From assembly GCA_029258925.1 (NCBI GenBank), contig JAPDJV010000005.1:1-61996 (forward strand): a DNA stretch of 61,996 bases, in the 5' to 3' direction. The position numbers and the translations under genes were made by a program. Shown one piece after another: positions 36,981 through 45,785 of the stretch (positions within the stretch are counted from its first letter, which is position 1; each line of letters opens with the position of its first letter). The notes under the pieces were generated by a model. That model was not told the DNA's origin and searched no databases. It saw only the letters and a list, made by a program, of their open reading frames with translations. The stretch comes from Thermoproteota archaeon (GTDB lineage Archaea > Thermoproteota > Thermoprotei_A > EX4484-217-1 > JAPDJV01).

Positions 36981-38294
36981 TTGAGTGAAATTAAGGCCTC
37001 TAAAGACGAACTGCTTAGGATAACAGGTCCAGCCAGCCTAATTATAGAGGAGGGAAAAGCGCTGATACTGGGGGCGGAGTATGAGAAAGGGGATAGAATA
37101 GTTGTGAGAAGAACTAGGACGCTCTGTATGAAAGTGTTAGAGGATTTGTATATGAGAGGTATTATAGGAGAGGGAGGTAAACTTGAGAGGCCTGCCCCAT
37201 CGGATGAGGTAGTGGATAACTGGATGGAACTATCTGAACTCATAGTTTCAGCAGAGAGCAAACCTACAATAATACTTGTTGTGGGACCTGTAGAAAGCGG
37301 GAAAACTTCTTTTTCAATAACATTAGCTAACACTTCATACTATAAGATGATGAAAACGTATGTTGTAGACGGAGATGTGGGCCAAACGGACATAGGATGC
37401 CCCGGATTCGTTTCAGCATCCAGGGTTAATAGCAGGATATTATACTTATCAGATTTGAAGCCAGAGATCATGAGATTTGTAGGCTATATTTCCCCCATGC
37501 CGAATCCAACTGCCGTTTCAAGCGCAATATATGATATAACTAATAATGTTGTGACTGCAGGAGCCGAGATAGTTATCATAAACACCGATGGTTGGTTAAA
37601 TTCTTTAGAGTCGATAATGGCTAAAATAGGGTTAGTGAAACTAGTTAAACCAGACTATGTAATAACATTGTTGCCAGAGGACTACACATGGGTTTACAAT
37701 AGTTTAAAGAGAAAACTCCAGGGATATTGCGGTCGCATTATAAGAGCTAAATCGCCCGCCATTAAGAGAGTTAGAAGTAGAGCGGAGAGGAAGATCTTAA
37801 GGGAGCAGGCATATACTAGAATGCTTGCTAATGCGAATATTGTTAAGTTAAGCTTAAACGAGGTTTCATTTATAAACACGAGATTATTTACGGGAAACCC
37901 ATTGTCTAGAAGCGAGATTGAGGAGATTTCGAGAAAATGCAATATTAAAGTAGTGTACTGCGAGGTCGCAGGCAACCATGCTATAATAATTGTCGACGAT
38001 ACTGACTTAATTAATGAAGGGAGAAAGGAGAAGCTTAAAGAAGTCTTAAAGTGTAATATGGTGGAAGTTAGGAGGAAGGGCTGGGAGAAAGGTCTTCTAC
38101 TAGCAGTATTAGACGAAAATCTTAATGATGCGAGTCCCGGAATGCTGAAGGAGATAAGATGGGATAGCGGGGAAATAATAGTCAAAACAAGTTATACTGG
38201 GAAGATCACTGCTATAGCAGTTGGATGCATAAAGCTTAGAGAAGAGAAAGAAAATATTATAGAGGAGAGAAAGTTCAGAGGTGTACCTCTTTAA
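36981..38294 (+). CDS. Clp1/Grc3-type polynucleotide 5'-kinase
   Basis: 437 residues; P-loop GPVESGKTSFSITLAN near 94-109, then YVVDGDVGQTDIGCPG (Walker B-like/lid region typical of Clp1/Grc3/Nol9) and a C-terminal beta domain. Archaeal homologues phosphorylate 5'-OH RNA or DNA ends. In this genome a 5'-OH is what BHB splicing leaves on 3' exons, so a link to tRNA or rRNA splicing is reasonable inference. Its stop overlaps the next ATG. Confidence 0.88.
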   Translation: MSEIKASKDELLRITGPASLIIEEGKALILGAEYEKGDRIVVRRTRTLCMKVLEDLYMRGIIGEGGKLERPAPSDEVVDNWMELSELIVSAESKPTIILVVGPVESGKTSFSITLANTSYYKMMKTYVVDGDVGQTDIGCPGFVSASRVNSRILYLSDLKPEIMRFVGYISPMPNPTAVSSAIYDITNNVVTAGAEIVIINTDGWLNSLESIMAKIGLVKLVKPDYVITLLPEDYTWVYNSLKRKLQGYCGRIIRAKSPAIKRVRSRAERKILREQAYTRMLANANIVKLSLNEVSFINTRLFTGNPLSRSEIEEISRKCNIKVVYCEVAGNHAIIIVDDTDLINEGRKEKLKEVLKCNMVEVRRKGWEKGLLLAVLDENLNDASPGMLKEIRWDSGEIIVKTSYTGKITAIAVGCIKLREEKENIIEERKFRGVPL

Positions 38295-39580
38295 TGATAT
38301 ACCCAGATATGAGGGAGTTTGTAGAGAAACTCCTGGAGGAAGGGGAGGCAGTCTCCATAGAGGGAGTGTTTAACCCTGAACTAGAGGCATCGAGACTTAT
38401 TGCAGAACATGGGGAGAAGTGTATAGTTTTCAATGTTGTTGGATCAAGAATACCCGTGGTTTCAAACGTGTTTGCATCACGTGAGAGAATACTCAAAATG
38501 CTTGGAGGCTCATCGGATGAAGACTTATATAATAAGATAAAGAGTGCTTTAAATAATCCTGCACCCCTCAAGACTGCTAGAAATTCTCCTGAGAGGAAGA
38601 GGTTAGAAAGCGTTCTAGAACTGCCTCTACTAAAATATTTTCCCGAAGATGGAGGAAAATACTTCACATCATCTATAGTCATTGCAAGAGATCCCGAGGA
38701 AAATGTGCTTAACGCCTCAATACATAGAATAATGGTAATTGATGGACAACACGGGGTCATAAGAATCGTCCCCAGACACCTCTATACAATAGTTGAGAAA
38801 TATAGGAGAATGGGTAAAAAAGTGCCAGTAATCATATTAGTATCTCCTCCTCCCCTAGCAATCCTCGCAGCAGCTTTATCGCCGCCTTATGGTGTTTTCG
38901 AGCTGGAAGTTGCTAATTCCATGGCAAATATGTCAATGGAATTCGAGTACTTTACAAGAGACGAGTTACCTGCACCAAGTAATACCCACATCATTATAAT
39001 AGCCAAAATAGACCCCACTAAACTGTTGCCTGAAGGCCCATTTGTAGATGTGCTTGGAATCTATGACAAAGTCAGAATGCAGCCTGTAGTAGAATTCGAG
39101 GAGATCCTAATTGCCGAAAATCCCCTCTACCATGCAATATTGCCGTCAGGTCTAGAACATGCAATTCTCATGGGGCTTCCAAGAGAAGTGGCTATTTGGG
39201 ATACCGTTAGAAAGATCATCCCTAAAGTAGTAGCCGTGAGGCTTACAAGGGGGTCTGGAGGATGGCTCCACGCAATAATATCTATAGAGAAGACTAGAGA
39301 AGGAGACGGTAAAAACGTTATTCTAGCCACTTTCGCAGCTCACCCCAGTCTAAAACACGTAGTAGTAGTGGACAGCGACATAGATGTAGATAGCTATGAA
39401 GAAGTGGAGTGGGCTATAGCGACTAGGTTTAGAGCAGATAGAGACCTAATTATAATACCTAGAGCGCATGGATCCACTTTGGATCCGGTTTCGGAAGATG
39501 GTTTAACTTGTAAGATGGGACTAGATGCAACAGCTCCTCTCAACGTCGATAGAAACAAGTTTACTAAAGCAAGACTATAG
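38294..39580 (+). CDS. UbiD-family decarboxylase (anhydromevalonate phosphate decarboxylase)
   Basis: 428 residues of the prenylated-FMN UbiD family (EASRLIAEHGEKCIVFNVVG, SSIVIARDPEENVLNASIHR, PPYGVFELEVANSM). Directly followed by the two aconitase-X subunits. In the archaeal mevalonate pathway shown in Aeropyrum, aconitase X dehydrates phosphomevalonate and a UbiD protein decarboxylates the product to isopentenyl phosphate, so this role is strongly suggested by context. The prenylated FMN cofactor would need UbiX, not seen here. Confidence 0.85.
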   Translation: MIYPDMREFVEKLLEEGEAVSIEGVFNPELEASRLIAEHGEKCIVFNVVGSRIPVVSNVFASRERILKMLGGSSDEDLYNKIKSALNNPAPLKTARNSPERKRLESVLELPLLKYFPEDGGKYFTSSIVIARDPEENVLNASIHRIMVIDGQHGVIRIVPRHLYTIVEKYRRMGKKVPVIILVSPPPLAILAAALSPPYGVFELEVANSMANMSMEFEYFTRDELPAPSNTHIIIIAKIDPTKLLPEGPFVDVLGIYDKVRMQPVVEFEEILIAENPLYHAILPSGLEHAILMGLPREVAIWDTVRKIIPKVVAVRLTRGSGGWLHAIISIEKTREGDGKNVILATFAAHPSLKHVVVVDSDIDVDSYEEVEWAIATRFRADRDLIIIPRAHGSTLDPVSEDGLTCKMGLDATAPLNVDRNKFTKARL

Positions 39581-39595
39581 TGTTGAAAGTATGCG

Positions 39596-40804
39596 GTGAT
39601 ATTTATGTATCTAACTAGAGAAGAAGAAAGAATGCTTTCAGGAGAACTTGGAGAACTCTACTCTAAAGCACTTAGAGTACTCGTTAAGCTAGGTGAAGCT
39701 CTTGGTGCGGAAAAACTAGTAAAAGTTTCATGGGCACACGTATCAGGAATCTCCTATACTACAATAGGAGACGCTGGATTAGAACTTATGGAGGAATTTA
39801 GTAACGTAAGAACTTTAACTAAGAGCACGTGTAATCCTGCAGGCATAGATGTAGATAAGTGGATGATACTTGGTGTTCGAGAAGATTATTATATGAAGCA
39901 AATGAGAATACTGAGATCTCTCACTAAGATGGGTGTTGAAACAACACTTACATGCACACCATACTTACTCTACACACCTAAAACAGGAGAGCACATAGCT
40001 TGGGGAGAATCCAGTGCTGTATTATTTGCAAATTCCGTATATTCTGCTAGAAGTAATAGAGAGGGGGGACCATCCTCTCTTTTCTCAGCAATAACCGGCA
40101 GAACCCCATATTACGGTCTCCACATAGATGATAACAGAACTCCAACAGCTAAGGTGGTGGTAGACTGTAGAGTCGATGATCCCAGTGATATAGGAGTACT
40201 AGGTTATTTGATTGGGGAGGTGCTTGGGTCTGGTGTACCATTAATAGAGAACTTGCCATTAGTGAGTGTTGACGCTCTAAAGCTTTTCTGTGCGGGAATG
40301 GGCTGTTCATCTTCTATAGGATTAACATTAATAAAAGGTGTAACCCCTGAAGCACGAAGAATGGCTGACGTGGAATCCTATGATGAAAAAATTGTTGTAA
40401 CAAATGAGGATATTAAGGAGGTGTACGAGAGACTTAGCGATTGCATCCTAGACAATGAAGAATTCTCAATATTCTTAGGATGCCCACATCTCTCGATGTC
40501 TGAGGCATGGAACTTGATAAACAGGGCCTTATCATATAAGCCGCTGCACAAGGTATACTTGGCTGTGGAGCCAGAAACGTATAAGTCCCTTAAGGAGAGA
40601 AATCTTGTTGAAAAGTTGTTGGAGAGAAACGTCGTGCTATTGAACGGAACATGTTTGGTAGTCTCTCCTCTTAAAGATATGAATACAACTTCTCTAGTAA
40701 CGGACTCCGCGAAGGCAGCACACTACATTAGGAGTCTCCATAAAATACCAGTTACTTTGGCCAAGAGAAGCGATTGTATAAAACTGGCTTTTAAAGGAGG
40801 ATGA
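39596..40804 (+). CDS. Aconitase X large subunit (phosphomevalonate dehydratase)
   Basis: 402 residues of the DUF521 family. Three cysteines in the right setting for an iron-sulfur cluster are seen in KSTCNPAGID, GMGCSSSIG and FLGCPHLSM. It acts with the small subunit that overlaps it by four bases. Reaction in archaea: dehydration of (R)-5-phosphomevalonate to trans-anhydromevalonate 5-phosphate. Confidence 0.9.
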   Translation: MIFMYLTREEERMLSGELGELYSKALRVLVKLGEALGAEKLVKVSWAHVSGISYTTIGDAGLELMEEFSNVRTLTKSTCNPAGIDVDKWMILGVREDYYMKQMRILRSLTKMGVETTLTCTPYLLYTPKTGEHIAWGESSAVLFANSVYSARSNREGGPSSLFSAITGRTPYYGLHIDDNRTPTAKVVVDCRVDDPSDIGVLGYLIGEVLGSGVPLIENLPLVSVDALKLFCAGMGCSSSIGLTLIKGVTPEARRMADVESYDEKIVVTNEDIKEVYERLSDCILDNEEFSIFLGCPHLSMSEAWNLINRALSYKPLHKVYLAVEPETYKSLKERNLVEKLLERNVVLLNGTCLVVSPLKDMNTTSLVTDSAKAAHYIRSLHKIPVTLAKRSDCIKLAFKGG

Positions 40805-41220
40805 ATATGAGCATATTTCTCAGGGGGAGAGGCCTTGTCGAAGGTCTCGCTTTGGGGGAAGCTATAGTGGTAGACAAGCCTATATCGTTTCTAGGAGACG
40901 TTGATCCTCGTACAGGCGAAATAGTTGGCTTAAATGGCAGATTCAGAGGGACAAAGGTGACTGGGAAAATACTTGTGTTCCCCCACAGCAAGGGTAGTAC
41001 TGTTGGGTCGTACATCATCTACGAGCTTTCAAGGAGAAAATTAGCACCGTTAGCTATGGTTGTGAGGAAAGCTGAGCCAATAATAATAGTTGGATGCGTG
41101 TTAGCGGGGATTCCACTGATAGACAATGTCACACCGGATCCTCTAGCAAATATAAGATCTGGAGACAATGTTAGAGTTGATGCGTACAGGGGTATTGTAG
41201 AGGTTTTAGTGGATGAGTAG
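40801..41220 (+). CDS. Aconitase X small subunit (phosphomevalonate dehydratase)
   Basis: 139 residues of the DUF126 swivelling domain: SKGSTVGSYIIYELSRR is the family signature and NVTPDPLANIRSGDNVRVD the end. ATG at 40801 (or 40807) overlaps the large subunit stop; its own stop overlaps the tmk start. Confidence 0.92.
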   Translation: MNMSIFLRGRGLVEGLALGEAIVVDKPISFLGDVDPRTGEIVGLNGRFRGTKVTGKILVFPHSKGSTVGSYIIYELSRRKLAPLAMVVRKAEPIIIVGCVLAGIPLIDNVTPDPLANIRSGDNVRVDAYRGIVEVLVDE

Positions 41221-41803
41221 GGGAAAGCTTATTGCAATTGAGGGTATAGATGGTTCCGGGAAGACTACTATTGCAAAAAAGCTTGTCCACCGTCTAATTG
41301 AAATGAATATTGACGCTCACTACACTACTGAACCAACTTCTTCAAGTATTGGTCGGATAATCAGGGAGGACATTATACTAGCAGATAGGAGGCCTAGCCC
41401 CATTCTAGAAGCCCTACTCTTTGCAGCTGATAGAATATGGCATGTCGAGAATGTAATAGCTCCTGCAATTCTCAGCGGCGTCTGGATTGTATGTGATAGA
41501 TACGTTCACTCATCTATTGCATATCAAGGAGCACGCGGAGCCTCTACTGACTGGATTAGAGAGATAAACAGGTTTATACTAAAACCTGACTGGGCCTTCT
41601 ATATAGACGTGGATCCAGAGACGGGGTTGAGAAGGAAAGGCGTTATAGAATCCGTGACGTTCGAGAATATAGCTTACTTGAGGAAGGTTAGGGAAATCTA
41701 CTTGTATCTAGTAAATGCTGGAGAATTAATATATGTTGACGGGATGAAGGCGCCTGATGTGATCGTAGAGGACATCATTTCCATATTAAAGTCGAGTATC
41801 TAG
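41213..41803 (+). CDS. tmk: Thymidylate kinase
   Basis: Phosphorylates dTMP to dTDP. 196 residues: P-loop IEGIDGSGKTTIAKKL near 9-24, DRYVHSSIAYQGARG motif (DRY) and the LID region. Overlaps the aconitase X small subunit by eight bases. Confidence 0.96.
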   Translation: MSRGKLIAIEGIDGSGKTTIAKKLVHRLIEMNIDAHYTTEPTSSSIGRIIREDIILADRRPSPILEALLFAADRIWHVENVIAPAILSGVWIVCDRYVHSSIAYQGARGASTDWIREINRFILKPDWAFYIDVDPETGLRRKGVIESVTFENIAYLRKVREIYLYLVNAGELIYVDGMKAPDVIVEDIISILKSSI

Positions 41804-41845
41804 TTATCTTATCGGATGTTTTAAATCAATATTTAAACGAGTATT

Positions 41846-41881
41846 AGAAGTGAATAGTGTTCAAGAACATTATTCACTTCT
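41846..41881. terminator. Bidirectional hairpin between convergent genes
   Basis: AGAAGTGAATAGTGTTC and GAACATTATTCACTTCT form a 17-pair stem (one G-T) with an AA loop. It sits between tmk and the convergent zinc-ribbon gene, and the stop codon of the latter lies inside the stem. Confidence 0.55.
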
Positions 41882-42277
41882 TCTAGATCCAAGATGCTTC
41901 TTAATTCTCTCAATTCTCTCAAGAGCGTCGAGCCATTTTATCAGTCTATCAAGCCCCTCTATAGTCTCCGAACTTCTTAGTTCGCTACCTATTGAAACGA
42001 GCTTTTGGGAAGCCGTTCTCTCAAGTCTCTCTATGGCTGCTCTTACCATAACTTCACTACTCTCACTCTCGTCTTTAACTAGAAAAACCCTTGCACCGCA
42101 ATTTGGACAAACAATCTCTCCAGATCTCAGCTTGAATAGAGGCGAATTACATTTTGGACATATTGTCGACAGCATTGTTGCCCCAGACTTCAATAATTCA
42201 GCCATTTTCTTGATATTCTCCCTACTGCTACTCATAGAGTACACCTTAAACCTAGTACAGTTTACGTTTAACCTCAA
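41870..42277 (-). CDS. Autoantigen p27-like zinc-ribbon protein
   Basis: 135 residues: AELLKSGATMLSTICPKCNS then EIVCPNCGARVFLV, the pattern of the Sjogren/scleroderma autoantigen 1 (p27) archaeal family, followed by a long charged helical tail (about 65-135). Function unknown. Its start could lie a few codons inside, since the first residues MRLNVNCTRFKVYSM are not conserved; a start near 42238 is equally plausible. Confidence 0.75.
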   Translation of the reverse strand: MRLNVNCTRFKVYSMSSSRENIKKMAELLKSGATMLSTICPKCNSPLFKLRSGEIVCPNCGARVFLVKDESESSEVMVRAAIERLERTASQKLVSIGSELRSSETIEGLDRLIKWLDALERIERIKKHLGSRRSE

Positions 42278-42357
42278 TAAGCATTTATCTAGATTAGAGT
42301 TTAAATGCTTATATGGTACGAGAGTATAACTAAATGTAGTTTCAGAGGTGTGAAGCC

Positions 42358-42624
42358 ATGGCCGTGCTGGATAATGAGGCTAAACTAAAGCAGGCTATTA
42401 TGATGCTCATGAAAATACTTAATGACACCAGTGTTCCAAGAAACATTAGAAGAGCCTGTGCGGAGGCAATAAAACATATTCAAGACAAAAGCCTTAGTCC
42501 AGGAGTTAGAGCAGCTAATGCCATAGGTGTGCTCGATGAGGTCTCCCAGGATCCGAACATGCCTTTACATACTAGAATCACAATTTGGAATATTGTAACG
42601 TTGCTTGAAACAATCAAGGATTGA
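42358..42624 (+). CDS. UPF0147 family protein
   Basis: 88 residues, all helical. [20 protein letters not shown] and [12 protein letters not shown], then [20 protein letters not shown], are typical of this archaeal family of unknown function. It stands alone with its own promoter region. Confidence 0.88.
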   Translation: MAVLDNEAKLKQAIMMLMKILNDTSVPRNIRRACAEAIKHIQDKSLSPGVRAANAIGVLDEVSQDPNMPLHTRITIWNIVTLLETIKD

Positions 42625-42720
42625 GCAGGAGGTTTCAGTATTGAGAGGGTGCTCAATGAATGAGTACTTACATAACATAAAAGCTTTTTACTTTAAACAT
42701 ATTTAAGAACTTCATAAAAA

Positions 42721-44190
42721 TTGAAGACTTTTCGAGGAATGTGCATGGCCAATATTAACGTTAGAGTTAGAGGCATGTGTGCAACAGCTATATCTAAGCT
42801 CCTGTTAGACCACGGATACAACATTGTTCAGGCTTCAAGTAAGGTTAGGAATAGACTGAACATAGAGTTTTCTTCGGAACCCCCCGATGTAACAGTAAAA
42901 GACAGCAATATCCCAGGTCACTTAATCTTAATAGGGTGGCCGAAAGCAGTGGAGGACGTATTGAGCGTGATTGTAGAGGAACTTAAACATGTAATAATTT
43001 GGAGAGCTACTCCCAACATTCACTCGACGATTATTGGAAGAGTTGTAGAGGTTCTTGATGACGGAAGAAGTATTGTAGAGATAAGCAATGATGGACTTAG
43101 AGGAGTACTTAGAAGTCAAGAAGTCTCCGTAGGCGAACTCTTGCCAGTATGCATTGAACGTCCAATGTTTAAAGAATTTGATAAAATTTTGTTGTCGAGG
43201 AATATTAGGATCATCGGTAAAAGAGCTACCTTAATTTTAGGTAGGAAGGGGGTGCAAGTTAGTAGGCATATAATGAGTAAGAGTAGGAGAAGGGAGTTAA
43301 TAACCCTAGGATTATCTCTTAGACTAGGTCGATGGGGTGTTAAGTGGCGTAGTAGTGCAGCATATAGTAGTTTATGTGAGCTTGCAGGCGAAGTGAAGGA
43401 GCTTGTCGAGAGAGGAGAGGAATTGCTAGATAAAGCATCAAATATGGAGGCTTACAGTGTTCTCGTAGAGGGACAGAGACTTGTAGAACTTGGTTTAACC
43501 AGTATAGCTAAGAGGAGACTTGATGAGATTAGAGGGACCGTGATTCCCACTATACCGGGGCACCACTTATATAAGTCGTGGGGAGAAGATGTTTCTACAA
43601 TGACAGACTTAGTCGAAGACCTGTGTAATAGGATGAAGTTGAATGTGAAAGATGTAGGGAAATTTTTAGGAGAATTCTTGTTTAAGAAGATTGTTGAGAA
43701 GGGTTTTGTAGAGATAAATCACGTAAAGGCATTAAACGGAAGGAGCATAAAGTTGACGCCTGGAAGAATTATTGATGCACGACTGGAGGATGAGGGAAGA
43801 CTTAGCCTTAAATTGAGGAGGGAAATTAGGGGGAGGGGAGTGTATGATGGTCTTAAAATCTCGAAGGAGCCTGGAGACTACGATATTATGAGAGTTGACA
43901 CGGATTCCTGGATAATTGTACATGAATACCGCGATAGAGATCATAATTTGAAGGGGTGGTATATTAATATTAATATGCCTCCTGAGGTCAGCTTAAGGGG
44001 GATCAAATATTATGACCTTCATGTAGATGTAGTGGTTAAGGAGAACTCGAGAAAACCTGAGGTAATAGACTTGGAGGAGCTGGAGAGACTTAAGTCGGCA
44101 AACATTATTACATCTTACACGTATAATTTGGTATTAGAGATTCTGATGAAAATAGATAAAATATTAAGTGATTACATTAAAATAGTTTAA
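42721..44190 (+). CDS. FAU-1-type RNA-binding protein / ribonuclease
   Basis: 489 residues. The N-terminal half has the RNase E/G-like S1 region (HSTIIGRVVEVLDDGRSIVEI near 100-120), and the C-terminal third is a DUF402 domain (DGLKISKEPGDYDIMRVD...HEYRDRD). Members of this family bind AU-rich RNA, and some trim rRNA precursors. Start TTG 42721; ATG at 42739 or 42748 are alternatives. It ends 10 bases before tRNA-Leu(CAG). Confidence 0.8.
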   Translation: MKTFRGMCMANINVRVRGMCATAISKLLLDHGYNIVQASSKVRNRLNIEFSSEPPDVTVKDSNIPGHLILIGWPKAVEDVLSVIVEELKHVIIWRATPNIHSTIIGRVVEVLDDGRSIVEISNDGLRGVLRSQEVSVGELLPVCIERPMFKEFDKILLSRNIRIIGKRATLILGRKGVQVSRHIMSKSRRRELITLGLSLRLGRWGVKWRSSAAYSSLCELAGEVKELVERGEELLDKASNMEAYSVLVEGQRLVELGLTSIAKRRLDEIRGTVIPTIPGHHLYKSWGEDVSTMTDLVEDLCNRMKLNVKDVGKFLGEFLFKKIVEKGFVEINHVKALNGRSIKLTPGRIIDARLEDEGRLSLKLRREIRGRGVYDGLKISKEPGDYDIMRVDTDSWIIVHEYRDRDHNLKGWYININMPPEVSLRGIKYYDLHVDVVVKENSRKPEVIDLEELERLKSANIITSYTYNLVLEILMKIDKILSDYIKIV

Positions 44191-44200
44191 GCAAGTGTAT

Positions 44201-44307
44201 GCGGGGGTGCCCGAGCTAGGTCAAAGGGGTCGGGCTCAGGACCATGCTAAAGGTGGGAACCCCGATGGCGTAGGCCTGCGTGGGTTCGAATCCCACCCCC
44301 CGCACCA
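44201..44307 (+). tRNA. tRNA-Leu(CAG) with 19-nt intron, CCA encoded
   Basis: Acceptor GCGGGGG/CCCCCGC, class II variable arm, T arm GTGGG TTCGAAT CCCAC. The intron 44241-44259 lies at 37/38: CTCA pairs with TGGG (one T-G) with bulges GGA and AAC, leaving stem TCGGG/CCCGA and anticodon CAG. This normal cis-intron is the useful comparison for the split tRNA-Leu(CAA), which shares most of its body. Confidence 0.95.
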
Positions 44308-45064
44308 CCATAGACTTCTGTATTTACATCCCTGCTTTTCTGAAGCTGTAGATCTCTCTATTCACATTAAGTATCGGAGGTTGTCTAAGGATCGAATTTC
44401 TCTTTTACCGGGAAGACATAACTTTAAGTTTCTGTCTTTAATTTAAGAATAGGCATCTTCAAGCTTATATGAAACTGGGGGCCTAAAGCTTCCATGTTAA
44501 GACTTACTTATGTAAGGTGGTCTTCCAGCAATGTTCATGGGTTTTTAAGGAATGCATATTAGAATTAATTAAGTATACTACTTGATTACTAAGGGTAGGA
44601 TGAGAGTATTTCGTGATAGGTTAATTGTTAGATTATTTGATTTAAGCATACATGCGGGGGGTTATTGAAGGATTAGTGTTGAAAAGTTTTCATGGAGGCA
44701 GCAGTGTTTCATTGTTTAATTGAGGCCACATCATATTTGAAACTGTAACCTTAAACCCACGTTCTTCAAGCAAAATACTCGAAAATCTGTAAAACGATAT
44801 TTTAAATCATCATTCCATGTTTTAATCCATACTAATTCGTAAACGATAAAATATTGTTTCTACCCAGGATTTTATGTAAATAAATAGCTGTAAGTGGATG
44901 GTGGTTAGGTGAATGCACTTAACTCAGGATTTTATGAAACCATATATTTTAGAGAGGTTAGAAGCATTTCGTGAACTCTCTGTAGTGACGTGAGGTTTGG
45001 AGGCTTCTTCCACTAACACATTTATTATAGTTTATGGAAGATTATTTACATTATCCTATAAAAC
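44308..45064. other. AT-rich intergenic stretch, no gene seen
   Basis: About 760 bases without a credible coding frame. The only thing noticed is a short direct repeat CAGGATTTTATG (near 44867 and 44924). Its right end is the promoter of the tRNA-Ile 5' half. Confidence 0.5.
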
Positions 45065-45073
45065 CTTAAATAT
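45065..45073 (+). promoter_or_regulatory. TATA box for the tRNA-Ile 5' half
   Basis: CTTAAATAT begins 33 bases before the first base of the 5' half at 45098. ACTTGC sits just before the start, 27 bases downstream of the box. Confidence 0.65.
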
Positions 45074-45097
45074 ATTGTTTAGTAAAGAAGAACTTGC

Positions 45098-45143
45098 GGG
45101 CCCGTAGCTCAGCCTGGTTGGAGCGCCCGTTGGCCGCCTCCCC
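45098..45143 (+). tRNA. Split tRNA-Ile(GAU), 5' half with pairing leader
   Basis: The 5' half 45098-45129 has acceptor GGGCCCG, a full D arm and the first four bases of the anticodon stem (CCCG). The tail 45131-45143 (TGGCCGCC then TCCCC) is complementary to 45463-45476 ahead of the 3' half. The BHB is canonical: CGCC pairs with GGCG, with bulges CGT and AAG; joining 45129 to 45483 gives CCCGG-CTGATAA-CCGGG. The break falls inside the anticodon stem (about position 30/31), not at 37/38. After the tail comes a T-loop-like ATTCAAATCCC (45148-45158). Confidence 0.88.
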
Positions 45144-45423
45144 CTCTATTCAAATCCCTTAACGCTTTACATATAATCCTATTATATTGGATTGTTTTCA
45201 GTTAAAGGGATTGACAGCTATAAACTCTAAGATTATGTAGATCTAAACATCATGTGATTCAATAAGGCGGTGTTTATGATGCGATCTTTCCCTCGTAACC
45301 CACGTTGCAGAGCATAGAGATCGTTTGCCTAAGGGTATGTGGCAGATGTCTTCGAAGACTTGGAAGTTAAATGTGGACAAACTATAATTCATTGCCTCCA
45401 GCATAATATTCATGCTAGAAACA
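45144..45423. other. Spacer between the two tRNA-Ile halves, no gene seen
   Basis: About 280 AT-rich bases. No coding frame of interest and no other RNA recognised; begins with the T-loop-like remnant at 45148-45158. Confidence 0.55.
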
Positions 45424-45432
45424 CTTAAATAA
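45424..45432 (+). promoter_or_regulatory. TATA box for the tRNA-Ile 3' half
   Basis: CTTAAATAA is followed, 27 bases after its first base, by ACTTGC, exactly as in front of the 5' half. Transcription would start near 45457, just before the pairing leader. Confidence 0.65.
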
Positions 45433-45456
45433 GCTGGGAGGAAGTACATTACTTGC

Positions 45457-45528
45457 ATGATCGGGGTAGGCGGCCAGGCGAAGCTGATAACCGGGAGGTC
45501 GGGGGTTCAAATCCCCCCGGGCCCACCA
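45457..45528 (+). tRNA. Split tRNA-Ile(GAU), 3' half with pairing leader
   Basis: Leader GGGGTAGGCGGCCAGGCGAA (45463-45482) contains GGCGGCCA (45469-45476), the exact complement of the 5' half tail. The 3' half proper is 45483-45525: last base of the 5' anticodon stem (G), loop CTGATAA with anticodon GAT, stem CCGGG, T arm GGGGG TTCAAAT CCCCC, acceptor CGGGCCC and A73, followed by encoded CCA (45526-45528). The joined tRNA is 75 nt without any mismatch in its stems. Confidence 0.88.
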
Positions 45529-45785
45529 TTCTGAAATCTTGAATTAAGTTGAAAACGGGCAAGCATGAGCTCTATATCCCTCCTGAGCCTCAGCTTCTCC
45601 CTGAAGTCGTCCTCCATGAGGCAGGCGGAAAGCAGCGTAGCTAGGGCACGGCCCGTTCTGATCCCGGCCCTGCCAGCGCTCTCCCTCACGTAAAGAGCCC
45701 ACTCAAGATCCACACGAGGCACCTCACGGCCCATCTCAGAAGGAGAAAAAGAAGGATGAGGAAGCCATGTCCCATCGCTCAACGG
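45507..45785 (-). pseudogene. GC-rich coding remnant running into the tRNA-Ile 3' end
   Basis: About 92 codons open on the minus strand, with EVPRVDLEWALYVRESAGRA and MEDDFREKLRLRRDIELML looking like real helical protein. The stop lies inside the T arm of tRNA-Ile, so the frame reads into the tRNA; this is what a gene cut at a tRNA attachment site looks like. I do not recognise the family. It is probably continuous with the HORMA-like remnant upstream. Confidence 0.4.

Noticed and set aside
44195..44446. 83-codon open frame at tRNA-Leu(CAG)
   Set aside because: It is a reading through the tRNA and its AT-rich flank.
45130..45482. A 353-nt cis intron in tRNA-Ile
   Set aside because: Not excluded, but the second TATA box at fixed distance and the length make separate halves the better reading.
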